Of a stretch of DNA of 64,000 nt, positions 1-12,200 are shown piece after piece. The translations under genes were made by a program, and so were the position numbers. Each line of letters starts with the position of its first letter. Position 1 is the stretch's first letter. This stretch comes from Sanderia malayensis (Eukaryota > Cnidaria > Scyphozoa > Semaeostomeae > Pelagiidae): assembly GCA_013076295.1 (NCBI GenBank), contig RQOL01000466.1, positions 4,073,080 through 4,137,079 of the forward strand, read 5' to 3'. The notes under the pieces were generated by a model, which worked only from the letters and a program-made list of their open reading frames with translations, did no database searches and was not told where the DNA came from.

Positions 1-3000
1 TTTTCATGTAGATTTCGTAGATATTCATTGGTTTCAGTTCGAATAAATCAACAGCAACAACATCCAGCTCAATCAGTTTACTAAGCTCCTGAAAAGCGGA
101 TAACAAGCCGATAAAGACGGCTCGGAATTCACCAACGATGACACCTTCAGACAAAGACCAGAATGCATTTCGCACCAAAGCTTGCCTTATCAAATATACG
201 AACAATACTCAGAAAAATACAATTAATTAGCGGGTGGGGATTCATGCTATAAGCTGTTATCATAGGTCTGGTGGTCAATTAAAAGAAGATATGAGACGCA
301 TTTAAAAAAGAGATGAGCTTGAATGAGTCAAACACACCTTTCCTCTTTGTCTTGTCTTGTTGGCAATTTTGTCTGTGATTTGTTTTTGCTTTGCAGCTAT
401 GAAGTCGATTTTCCCGTGACTTTGGACCTTGGCAATCGACGGACCTGATCTTGAGTCATCGAGAACACCTTTTGAAATACCGAAAAAACTCATTGGTACT
501 GTATCAGGCATGGTATGCACTACTTATCATGACAAGCCTTTGATATTTAGTTGGGCAACGTTTTGGGAGAGATCCGTCTCCAATGCATCTGTGTAAAATA
601 GCTCATTGGTATTTTACACAGATGAAAAAAATAGATTTTCTGGTCTATACATCTACATATTAATCAGTAAGACCCATAAGGCATCATACTGATTCTCAAT
701 TAACTAAGAACAAAGTAATACCGGACCTGATGTGCCGTCCTTTGTTGATGGCTGTAAAAAAAGGAATTTGATTAGCATACGATGATGAGAGGTAACATAA
801 AGACCCGGGTCGGGCTAACATATTGAAACTCTATAAATGCCATAGTGATAGAGAGAGACAGGCAAAGTCTTTGCCGCATTCTGTATAAAACGGGAAAATA
901 TATATAAATAATTAAAAAAACAGAAAACTAATCCCCAAAAAAGGCACCGTTCTTCTTGCTACCCTTTTCTTTAAAAAGAGCGCCTTCTACCTCTGTGCCC
1001 CCAACTTTGACACCCCTGCTTACTCACACGACAAACAGCAATGCTATTGTTACTTACCTGATTGAAGCATACAATTGACAACCTTTACGACGAAGCAAAC
1101 AACACGATCTCACCAAACTTACCCTGCTTGAAGATCTGCTACTGTTGTGGGATTCTGCTAGCATGTTTTCCTGCCTAATTGCTTGACGAACATCATCGAA
1201 TGCTTCGACATCAGAATTGCTTAAACTGAGCGGATCATCCTGGCTCCTCTTATCAACATCGACATCATCATCATCATCTTCAAAATCATCATCATAGTCT
1301 TCAAAATCGTCATCAGCATAATCATAATCAGCGGCCGCAGTGATGTCTTCTTCCTTGACCTCTTCTGCTCGGAGGATGGAAGAATGTCTGTTGACGAGAG
1401 GTGGTCGCTTCTTCGAATCTCCCTCGTCTACCTCTTCTTCTATGTCACTCTGAAGACAAAAATTGGAAAATAGATCAATATGTAGGTATGTATTCGCTCG
1501 TGCTCATGCCCATACATACATACATACATACATACATAAATAACAAATCTTTCAATTGTAATAGTGCGGCAAACAATGTCATCTCATATTGAATAGTAGA
1601 TGAACAAATTTTATGAAGTATAAAGGCTATGGTTACATTTCGGAATACATTCCGGGTGCAAATTTGAAATCGACATTTAACAAGCTTCCTGACCCCACGA
1701 GAAAAACATATTTACAATGAGACAATCGAGGAATTGATAAACTTGACCTGTTATCAATATAAAGTAATCTGAACAACGAAAATAGACCTTGAATATTACG
1801 AATATTAACGCTGAATGTGATCTCCCCTTTCCAATTTTAATCTCAAGAAAAACAAAAACCTTATCACTATTTTTAATCCAATCACTTTCAACATTGTCCC
1901 TCAACCTTCACGACGATAGATGCCGTATAAATATTCACAGTTTCCCTTTAAAACGATTATCAATAAACTCAAAGGTATTTGCATATAATGGTGATGGCTT
2001 TACAACAGGTCATTGGTGAGAAGAAACATAGTTCATGTTGATGAAATAAAACGAACATACCCTGTATTCAACTTCAACATTGGAGGATGATTCCTTTTCG
2101 TCATCGCGTGAGTGTTTTGATTTCTTTTTCTTATGCTGAGCAGTTTTCTCACTTCGTTTTGTATCTTTCTTTTCATCATTATACTCTTTCTCTAAATAAC
2201 TGCCTTTATCGTCTCCATTTTCATGCTTTCCACTCTTCGACCGTGATTTTCTATTCCGTGAACTCGACTTACTATCTTCCAACTTCTCTTTTGAAGTAGA
2301 CTTCATTTCTTTTTTATGCCCTTCATCTTCTTTGCCTCTGTGTTTACTTTTCCTCTTACCTTCCTCTTTATCTTTGGTCTTTTCCTTTTGTTTTCCTTTT
2401 TCCCTATCTTTTCCTCCAGTCTTTTCTTTATGCCTCTCTCTCTCACTTTCTCCTTCTCTTTTCCTGTCCCTTTCTCTCTCTTTGTCCCTGCTCTTTCCAT
2501 CTTTCTCAGTCTTCCCTTCCTTCTTGTGCCTATCCTTGTCACTTCCTTTACTTAAACCAACTCTGGCATCGTCTAAACCCTCACCACGCTCACCCTCTTT
2601 ATGTTTCCTTCTTTTTTCCCGATCTCTAGATCCATCCTTACTAGCGCTATCATGTCCGGTGTCATCGTGTTTTCTGCTTCTTTTGTGTTCATTCCTTTCA
2701 CTTCTTTCTCTGCCTTCCTCTCTTCTCGACTTATGAGATTCCTTGCTGCTCTGCTGCTCTTTCTGCTAAAAATTTCAATCTCTAAATCAATGCCCGAACA
2801 TAGCAATGTCTGTTTACATATATTTTATGATGCGTGTGGCAACAACTAATGCAAATCTCATCTGAATGAACTAATTCTCATACCTCACCCTCCTTCTCTC
2901 TGTCTTTTCTCTCCTTTCTTCTTTGTTCAGTTGAAGGTTCTCCACTAAACACAAAACATAAACAATTCAAATAGACTTAATAACATAAAACTATATTTAG

Positions 3001-4607
3001 CTATGCAAGAGAGAAAGTGATTGTTTGACAAATAGTTGGACAAATCATTAACCTTTCTTTGGATCTTGAAGAACTTGACTTCTTTTTGGTTTGCTCAGTT
3101 CCCTGGGACGCAAATCAAACAGAAAGTTAGTTAAAGCACTGCATACATTACTCATTATTTATGTGACATTGCTATAGCATATGACTTGTCTAGAGGCTTA
3201 AATTTATGACACAGGCAGCCTAAACCTTTCTATAAGCTTTCATGTAGAAGTGAATTGCCACAGCGCATTGGCCATGCCTACATTAATCCCCAAAAATTTC
3301 GGACGGTTTAATTTCGGACGTTTAATTTTCGGACAGAAAATTTCGGACTGAAAAATCCTAATTTCGGACAATTTCGGACAAAAATTTCGGACAAAATGTA
3401 AAGAGACTCGAAAGACTTTAGGATAGTATCTTCAAAGTTCATAACACAACATAAGAATGAGATCTTCAACAAAACACACAACACTAATGATTGAGTACAT
3501 GAATACAGTTCTTGTTTGTATCAAAATCGAGGAAAGTCCTGACAATGAAACAGAGGAATTCTCAGATGAATCATTTCCAAACACAAAAGGAAATGAATCA
3601 GAGAACTTAGAGGAAGCTGAGCTGCTGCTAATCATGCTTGATGATCATGATATTGAGGACGAGGATCAATCAAGCTAGTCAAATGATGAGAAGAATCCTG
3701 CTATATTCGTATTGGATGCCTGAACGAAACGTTGACTCTGTTATGGAGTTTTTTGTTTGACCACACCCAGCATGCATTTTTAAGTGATAGCTAACAAAAC
3801 CAAGTATTTTCACACTTTCTTGCTATTTCTATTTCGTTTCTACATGTACAGGACATAGCAGTCACTTTCCAACTTTTTGCTTGGTCAATAAAACATATCG
3901 AAAGTATAAAGAAATATACTTCGCAACTTTTATATATAGTTTATTGGCAGTAAAATTTTCGGACGGTAAAATTTTCGGATGCTAAAAATTTCGGACGGTT
4001 AAATTTTCGGACTGTATATTTGTCCGAAAATTAAACCGTCCGAAATATTTGGGGATTAATGTATTTTTGAGTGATTAGAAAGAGATACTGCCTATGCAAC
4101 TGTTTTTTGTTGCCTTCTTGCTGACTTTGCCATCTTTACACCTGGTGACTCATCAAATACAACAAAACAGAATGAACACATGAGCAAATGGCTTTAGTTA
4201 CACCGAAAGATAGTTACCTTTATAGCATCCAAGAGTTCCTTTTCCTTCCATGTATCATTCTTTGATCTCTAAAATATGTAAATACTTTATTCCAAAAAAA
4301 TGTGCAGAGGATGTAGATATAATATAGAGCCCATGGGCTCTCACAACAATATGCAGTGCAGTGCAGATATAGAGAGCCTTTTATGGCAGTACTGTTGCAG
4401 TCATGAAATGGCTATAATTCAGTTTAATCCAGTTAGAAAATGACTTTAACTTCATTAACTTACATATGTTATCTTAATTTTACTCAATCCTCATTACCAA
4501 CTTAGGCCATTTTTAAATTGAAATTTTTTTGGTGGATGCGAAAACGTGCTGCGGCTTTTGTACAGTTATATAACATGCAAGCGTAAACTTACCTTGGAAG
4601 GCATCAT
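1..4607 (-). CDS. DYNC2I1: Dynein-2 intermediate chain 1 (WDR60), 5' half of gene
   Basis: Intermediate chain of cytoplasmic dynein-2, the retrograde intraflagellar transport motor of cilia. Coding exons in transcript order: 4607-4593, 4268-4218, 3102-3053, 2944-2884, 2762 (or 2765)-2061, 1449-1123, about 518-338, and 88-1, continuing past the left edge. Phases join cleanly for the first six exons. The protein starts MMPSK; exon 2 carries NDTWKEKELLDAI, matching the KDDTWK...AIQ start of human WDR60. A long Lys/Arg/Glu-rich disordered stretch follows (exon 5), then an acidic DDFEDYDDDFE motif and the helix DDVRQAIRQEN, both in the human order. The last exon reads LIELDVVAVDLFELKPMN then YEIYMK, matching the human LIDLDF...PPVNEYDMYIR segment. 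The WD40 domain lies outside the window. The junction between the 1123 and 518 exons is unresolved: their phases do not match, and a second donor at 1060-1055 suggests a small exon or alternative splicing. Confidence 0.85.
3281..4061. mobile_element. 781-bp TIR transposon with TTTCGGAC arrays, in DYNC2I1 intron
   Basis: The ends are inverted copies of CATTAATCCCCAAA, each flanked by TA (3279-3280 and 4062-4063), which fits a TA target-site duplication as in Tc1/mariner/pogo elements. Inside each end lies a cluster of TTTCGGAC motifs, about seven at the left and five or six at the right, in changing spacing. The interior has one acidic ORF at 3457-3678 that I do not recognise, and no transposase motif I can read. 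It is a non-autonomous or decayed element; the superfamily assignment from TA alone is inference. Confidence 0.75.
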
Positions 4608-5185
4608 ACAACCAGCATATTTATAGTTGAATCTTCATGCGCAGTTATTGCTGGAAGCTCAATATATCGATGCTAAAATAAATGTTTTATTAATTCGTTT
4701 CTATGAGGGGGACTATGCAAAACATTCTGGCTACCATGATGGCAACCATAACATCGTATTTAGCGCATGCAACAGCTAGTATGCACCAGACTATTCGATA
4801 TCTTTGCTTCTTGTTGCTGACATAGAATTAAGACAAAAAAATTTGGGTTTTGATTTTGGATTCTAAATTCCCATGTTCCAAAGTATGCAGATGCATTAAA
4901 CTAATTTGGGTTAAGCAAAAATTCAGGCTTTCAAAGCCAATTATCCCTTTTTAGTGACGTCGCCAATCAGGTAATATATTGAAGCAAAATCTTTTGGTCC
5001 CATTTCGGATTCTGAATCCCCATGCTCGAAAGTATATAGTCAGCTTTTGCATTGTTCGGTATCCTTTTCCAGGACAATTGCGAAAGCTATATTAAATTCA
5101 ATTAAAATATGTTAATTTGATAATACGGTGTTGGCGTGATGCTATATAAATGTTAACAATTTTTTGCTCACGGCAGTGAGAGTAT
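4608..5185. other. Upstream flank of DYNC2I1, with a degenerate duplicated stretch
   Basis: No gene is seen. Two related stretches, 4850-4886 and about 5000-5035, share a GATTCTRAATYCCCATG core followed by a CRAAGTAT end, so a roughly 150-bp degenerate duplication is likely. The DYNC2I1 promoter should lie here, but I see no clear TATA box. Confidence 0.35.
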
Positions 5186-5596
5186 GGCCCCGTTTACACG
5201 AGGCCGGATCCATTTGAATCCGAAACAAAATTGATACGGATACGCCTCCCGTTTACACGAGACCAAGCAATCCGCATCAAAATAGATACGGATAGCCAGA
5301 TCAATTCTGATCCTTCTAGCAAGACGTTTTAAAAGTGATCCGGTCTCGTGTAAACAGCGAATCCGGCTTACTTTTGATCCGTTTTCAGGTTTACATGCGC
5401 TGTCGCGCTGTGCGCATATTCTTGTTTGGATTCTCAGCCTCACTTCGTTTTTTTCACCTCTATTTCATGCGAATCCGCACTTGTGTAAACGGAAAGCCCA
5501 TCAGCAACACAAGTAGTGCGGCTCCATGTAAACGCAACCTATCTGTATCACTTTTGATACGGATCAAAAGTGAACCGGTCTCGTGTAAACGGGGCC
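5186..5596. mobile_element. 411-bp MITE with GGCCCCGTTTACACGAG termini
   Basis: Perfect inverted ends GGCCCCGTTTACACGAG are flanked by TAT on both sides (5183-5185 and 5597-5599). A 3-bp duplication and G-rich ends fit PIF/Harbinger-type elements. The motif GTTTACACGAG or its complement recurs inside (about 5250, 5343, 5480, 5528), so the element is built of repeated terminal-like modules. No transposase is encoded. Confidence 0.75.
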
Positions 5597-8500
5597 TATA
5601 ACATCACTGGGGAAAATTCATGTGAAATTTTTTCTGGTTTTATATCTCCTACCATAATACATTGCGGGGAGGCACCTATTTTCATTGGGCAATTTATAAT
5701 TTCCTTGTCAATCAAAGGACACAACAACAAAGGACGCAATCGGATTAGTGCAAAACGCAACAGGGATTCATTGTTTCGAAAATGCTCAACAACGCACGAT
5801 CGATCCGGAAGCATTACATCATCCAGTCGCAATAATTGTCAGGGAGTCGCATAGCTCAACAGGCTTTGTTCGAATCGAAGAATTCAGTACGCGAGGAAGC
5901 TCGGGACATCTCCCCCTCGCACGCAAAACAAAAGCCTAGGCACTGCAGCATCTGCTGACAGAGCACACAAAGCACTAGCAGAGATTAGACGAAAACAAAG
6001 GGCGGAAGAATTTTCGAAGGAGAAAAGTGTAAAAATTTCGAAAAATACAGGGAATTTTTAGCTGAAAAAGAGCCATTACATCGAAGGAGGCGAAGGGGAA
6101 TAAATTGAAGTGTTTTCGGAAAAGAACAGGCAAGGAACGAAAGGGCCAGGCGTGGGAAATCGATCTCATCTCACGAACAATAAAATTGAATGAAGGAAGG
6201 ATTCAAAATAACCGTGTTTAAATGAAAACCTTTTCACATTTTCCTGTCAACATGAAAAGAAGCTTCCAACAGTCGTGGAACACTTGCAGAACACTGTCAG
6301 AGATCATCTGTAATTTCACAAAAAAATTCAAATTCCTGAAAACTTATTCCAGCGAAAGTTTTAACTCATTCACGAAAGTAAATTCCAAGAACTGCGCGTT
6401 TTTCTTTCTTTACAGTCACGAAAGTTTCTCCCCGCTAGAGTTTCTTCCCTTAATTAAATATTATCAGTAACAACTACCATCCATCATATTCAATAACCAA
6501 AGTGCCGTGAGCACCGAAAGGTTACCCTTTGATTCGTCAAGGCCGGGAACACTGGGCAATTTTTGCTGCAATGCATTTCGAGACATGTCAAGACTGTCTG
6601 GGGGGCGTCTGAAGCCACATTTGTATCCAAAAGAGGCAAAACAATATTTTACATATGCACGCTTTTTATCGTTTTTACTACAATTTTCTTTCATTAAATT
6701 AAGAACCTTAGAAAGCTTTAGATCCAAAATTTGTCCAAAAATTAAGAAACTTTATTGCCGGGCTTTGCGCCAGGTTTCTTATAAAATATCTTATGTTATT
6801 GTCCCCACTTATCATAACTTCCGACTTGTTCTTGTTGTTCCCTTCCCTGACAAGTGTAAATCAAACAGAAATGAGTTCTAATTGAAGCAGGTGTCACCAG
6901 CTTTCATGCTTTCCAACTTTCCTGACAATGACAAACAAGCCTTTTCTGGCTTTTTCACAATTGACAATGAAGTCTGCTGGATCTCCAAATAAGCAGCATT
7001 ATCTACAAAATTAATCTGCTGTATTGTTTTTTTCTATGTTTTATCATATCATATGATCTCAACACAGCGTGCTGTGCCAAAATATCTCGGCATGAGCATG
7101 CAGTAAACGACAGGAATTGCGAAATATCCTTCCTTCCTTTCATGCTTTTGGGGAAAATAGATATAAACACAAAAAATATTGTACTGAATAACCACAACAG
7201 TCAACAGATGCTAGAAATACTTGTGGGTTTTTTTGGCAAACAGAACAACGAGTATTAAACAAAGTAAGTGAAAGTTCTTGTTTCATATCAAAATATCTTG
7301 TGTTATCTTATTCATATGCAATCTCGTCTTTCAATTTCCATTCGAAAAATTAAGAATACCCCGACCCTCAACAACAATTATTTTGTTTTTGAAAAGAAGA
7401 AAAACATATTAATTTAACACGCATCGTTGAACCAATCCATCCATAATCCGGCCTAACTTTCTGTGTATAATTTTTATCACACATTTACAACATACATTCA
7501 ATGAGGTATATTTACCTCTTTGCAGACATTGCAGATAAATAGTATTTTTGCTGCAATGACGCATGAATTTTCCTTGTGAATTTCAAATCACCTCTCACTT
7601 CTGCACTTGAGGCAAAGGAAAAATATTTTTGACGGCGAATGCAACACTCTGCCATGGAGCTGCTATTCCACATAAATTGTTTATCTTTTTAAAAATGTCT
7701 CATAAATATAGTGTGTTTTTATAAAAAAGATTTTTGCGTGCTCATTAAAAAACTGATGCCCAAGAAACAACGCATTTGATCTTTCTTGGAAATCAATGCA
7801 CTTAGTGGTTTGTGGAGTCCATCCATGTGACTCACGTCCTTTGGTAGACCTCGGAATTTACTTGGCATGAGCCGTCATAAACCAAAAATAAAAACAAAAT
7901 ACAGTATGTAAACCCGCATAAAAAACGAACAGATAAAGTACCCCCAGGATGATATTTTTTCTACTGAAAAGAATAGAAGAAACAATAGTCTATTGTTCTC
8001 AAACAATAAGCTGGGTGGAATTTTGCAGGTTTTCATAGCAGAGGAGATGCGGGTTTTACTGCAGTGTATTGGCGCAAGAGGTGTTGGGTGGGCTTGCTGG
8101 CTCTTGCTGGCTGCCTTTGTTTAGGCCAGCGAAGTTTATTTCTGGCGTGATTGCATGGATTGCACCCCGAACGGTAAAGAACTAATTTGTTTTGTTTCAT
8201 AATAGGAAAACAATTATGCATTAAAATTCAATGGTGTAGGACTAGGACTAATGTTGTTAAAATTCTTTCTCCATTCACTAAATTCTGTTCACATTGTCTC
8301 CACTCACTCCAAAAGCGGTATCAGACAAAGACGATTGCTACCCGCCGAAGCGTAAAAATTAAAATTGTTTCGTTAACTATTTTAGAAACACGTTTTTACA
8401 AACAACCTGTTTCTGTAAGAGCCTTGAGGCTGAAGTTTTAAACTTTCAAACCTCCCATGAATCTTATCTCAAAGTTTCATTAAAATTTCATTCAACATTT

Positions 8501-9217
8501 AAAAGTTTAAGAGTCAAGAGAAGATTTATTTTTAGGATCAGTTCAGAAGACAAAAACAGGCAAGTCAGAAGATGTCATCATGTCGCAATTTTTGTTTGCT
8601 ACAACGTAAGGATTTTCAATACGACGTTTGCTTGAGGTGGCTTCTTTGACCCAGCAATGAAAGAGAATTATCAACTTTAGGCCCAGAAACTCCCTCTGAC
8701 AACAGAACAAAACAAAAAATATATAGAAAAGATATTTACATAACTAATCAAATTTAATCAAAAGTTGTTCAGCTGTAAGTATAGACCCCAAACCATGAAA
8801 CTACAGGTGCGAAATAATGATATTTTTGAACATTCAACGGTTTTGAAATAAAAATTTCATATATGATCATCTTTTTAAGAACAACCTTACAGGCTGTCCC
8901 ACAAGAACCTAGGTTTTTCACACGTGTTTTTACTGCAGCTCAGCGAGTCCCCCTGACTTGCCGGGTGACTGTGGTTAAAATCGTGTTTCTCAAACTCTCG
9001 TTATCTTTTATTTATTAACCATTATCTTTCATTGTCTTTCTGTGCAGAATAAACATGTCCCAGCTTTGGCTTGGCCTCTGATGTTGCTCGTGGATAAATT
9101 TGCTCTGCCCGGCATTAAAAACTCAAATTTTTCGCTTTGAACTACCATATTCTGTTAACAGCACCGTCAGAAATCGAATATCAAAAAGTCAAGACGACAC
9201 AAAACCCAAACAAGAGG
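5597..9217. other. Intergenic, no gene recognised
   Basis: About 3.6 kb between the MITE and the ZIP gene. Short ORFs (for example 6507-6881 on +, 124 codons) match nothing I know and lack flanking splice signals or codon patterns that would support them. No tRNA, array or strong repeat is evident. The 5' untranslated exon and promoter of the ZIP gene probably lie near 9000-9217. Confidence 0.5.
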
Positions 9218-12200
9218 ATGGCTTCACACATTCCGTCACTTCGAAGACCTTCGGCGCTCTTACTACAGGTGTCCATACTTATTTTCTCAATAAATTACTG
9301 GTCATGTCTTGGACTAACAGATGAGCAAGAACAGCGAAACACAACTGCTACCGACCTGGCTAATTCCGTTGGGACAAAAGCGTTTTTAAACAGTATATTC
9401 CAGCTTTATGCAGGGGGACAGAACAAGACAATGTCTCAAGCACAGTTCAAGACATTGCTACAAAACTTATCAGTGGGGAGTGTCGTGGTCGAAAGGCCGG
9501 ATAAATACTGCAAATACAAAGGCGTGCATTTGGGCCTTGAAAGCGAGCAAGGTAGGCCCGATTCTGTCGCCTACCGTACTGTGAGTTTAGCAAGCAAATC
9601 GAGGAGCACAGTGGAGAAAGTATCAAACTTTGCTGCTTCTCATGTCGGAGAGGTGGGTGAAGAAATGGGGGAGCTGCTCCGCAGAGGAGGGAGGCCACGC
9701 AGATCAGGGGGTGGTGATCACGATCACAATAAGAAGAAAGTCACAGAAAGCCATGAACATTCTCAACATCTTCAAAAACATTTCCAACAGGTATGGGATT
9801 ATCTTTTTAATCCTTGGCTGTAAACTTATTTTTATGTTTACAGCGATGTGTTATTTTAAACCGGTGAAATTGCAGGTACCTGATGTATCGACAAACAAAC
9901 GTAGAGATAAGGACATGTTTTTTCAAGATTTTCCCCTTAAAAGGGGTGGGGCTCCAACAGATGGTGTAGCATTTCTAATTCTTGTCTACTCTTCTTGGGA
10001 AACTTCATGATCGGGCCAGTTTTAGTTTTGTTGGCGCTTGTTTATATAGCTTTTTTTCTTCGTTAATCCTCTGGTTTTATTTCCCGAAAGGCGTCAATCC
10101 AGTGTTTGTTTCTGTCAACGAATAATAACTAAAAATATGCAGTAAGTCGTTTTTCTCCAAGAGCACGAATCACGATAGAAATGAAAGGTCGTGTCAAAAT
10201 GAATCAGTTCTAAAACACCGATGACTTTTGAGCTTAATCTCTTGCAAAAATAATGCGTGTACAAACCTTCCACTCATTCAGACACAAGATATCAACGTTC
10301 AATCCTATTTTGACAAACCACAATTTTAAATAGTTTGTGATCTGAGGGTCCTCATCATGCTAACCAAAAATTTAAACAGTCCGTGATCCGAGGGCCTTCA
10401 TTATGTTCAACTTGCATGCAATCCGGGGTCCGAGGTCCTCGGGTCTTGGGGTCCACGAATAGAGCATCCCAATTCAAAAAGTCCATGCTGCTTTTCTCGT
10501 TTTTCGGCAAACAATGAAGCCAGCAGATATCTGTGGTTGCTTCGTCCTTTGTCCGTATTGAAACGAGCTTGATAACGATCTGAATTAACTGCCCTGTTTC
10601 TTGGGGGTTTCGTACTACATGGACACTTTCTTTGCAGTGTTTATCTCGTCATCGTATCTTCGAACAACACAACTTGAATGAGAATGCATCCATCACACCT
10701 GAAATTCTACTGCGACTCTGTCCAGCCCTACTTCACCAAGCTGCCGGCGCATATTGCATCCACAGACACAACTGCTCGGAGCCACCAATATACTACACAA
10801 CAGAAGTCCAGACAAAAAGTGGTGAGCAAGTTTCACAGAAATTCATCCACTACACTATAAGTACTTCATATTAACCTTTACATCAATGCTGCCAATCACT
10901 GGGCTTCCTGCGACCCAATTGTGTATTCTAGAGTATTGAATTCTATATTCAATAGCGACTGCACGTGATAATAAATCCACTCGTACACCCTGACAAGAGG
11001 GTGGTTTGTATTGGGTTTTGTGTTGATATATGATAACAAAGACGGGGTCAAAGTATGCTAAAATTCTTTGTATTCTTCTTTCAGTGTGGCTGTACGGTTT
11101 TGTGGCAGTCACGTTTGTCAGTCTGGCATCCCTGTGCATCATTGCCCTCATACCATGTTTGAAAAAGGGCTTTTACCAAAGGGTCATGGGATATCTCGTC
11201 GCATTGGCTGTCGGCACTCTTGCTGGTGATGCGCTACTTCATCTAATACCCCACGTAAGTAGGTGTGGCTATTTGGAGGAAAATCTGAGCTGTGAAAAGA
11301 ATACGTTCGATTAGATTTTGGCATATGTTCCCTCCTGTCTCAGACCGGTTGCTCCATCTTGTAACTGCCTCGTTTTCATGAATTGATTATAACATTCTCT
11401 CAGCATGAAAGAATCTATTTTTAATCAGGCATTTCAAAGTCAGACAACTGGAACATTGGAAGTTGATCACAAGAAGAATATCTGGAAATCCTGCTTCATT
11501 CTTCTTGGCATCTACTCTTTCTTTTTGGTAGAACAGCTGATGAAAATAAAAGATTTTTGCAGGAACAAAGAGGTATGACTACTTTTTAGTTTGTTTCTTC
11601 ACGTAAGTTCCTGTGGATTTGTAAGATATTCCAATAAAAGGCAGAGTAATAGAAAACAAAATTTTGCATCGATGTTACTCTGAAATTTGCCATAATTCGT
11701 AAAATCTACAATTCACCATAATCGAAGACCAACCCGACGAAATGTGAGAGGATCAACTCCTCAGATCAGAAGTATCTCGTCGCGCATTTCGGTATATCTC
11801 AACGCCATTTTTCTTTTTTCCAGAAAATACCTGCTAATGATAAAGGAGAAGTTAACGTGGGTGGCACAGCATCTCTTGACTTGCAGTCGGATGACTCGCA
11901 CACAGAACTCAAGCCATTTTCATCTGAAAATGGTGACAATCATGATCCACACGCTCATTTGGAAAAACACGATCATCATAAGGTACACCATCATGATTGA
12001 TCATACTTCTTCATCGCCACATCACACGATGATATGATTATGATCACGATTATAGATAACAATTTCTGATCCAATTTATTTTCTTATTCTGATGTACAGT
12101 CAAATCTGCATAGTTCGAAGTCGTGTAATTCTAACTCTATCTAATTCGAACGAAATTCTCCGTCCCTTCAAGGATCACTAATGAACCAACTTTTGTAAAA

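Noticed and set aside
2316..2849. Ser/Leu/Phe-rich plus-strand ORFs
   Set aside because: They are antisense to the Lys/Glu-rich exon of DYNC2I1, whose frame is open and spliced in phase.
3457..3678. 73-codon acidic ORF as a gene
   Set aside because: It lies wholly inside a TIR element, with no recognisable domain.
5855..5885. Possible tRNA T-loop (GTTCGAATC)
   Set aside because: No A box, anticodon stem or acceptor stem can be built around it.
6507..6881. 124-codon plus-strand ORF
   Set aside because: Longest ORF in its region, but no recognisable domain and no flanking splice sites that extend it.
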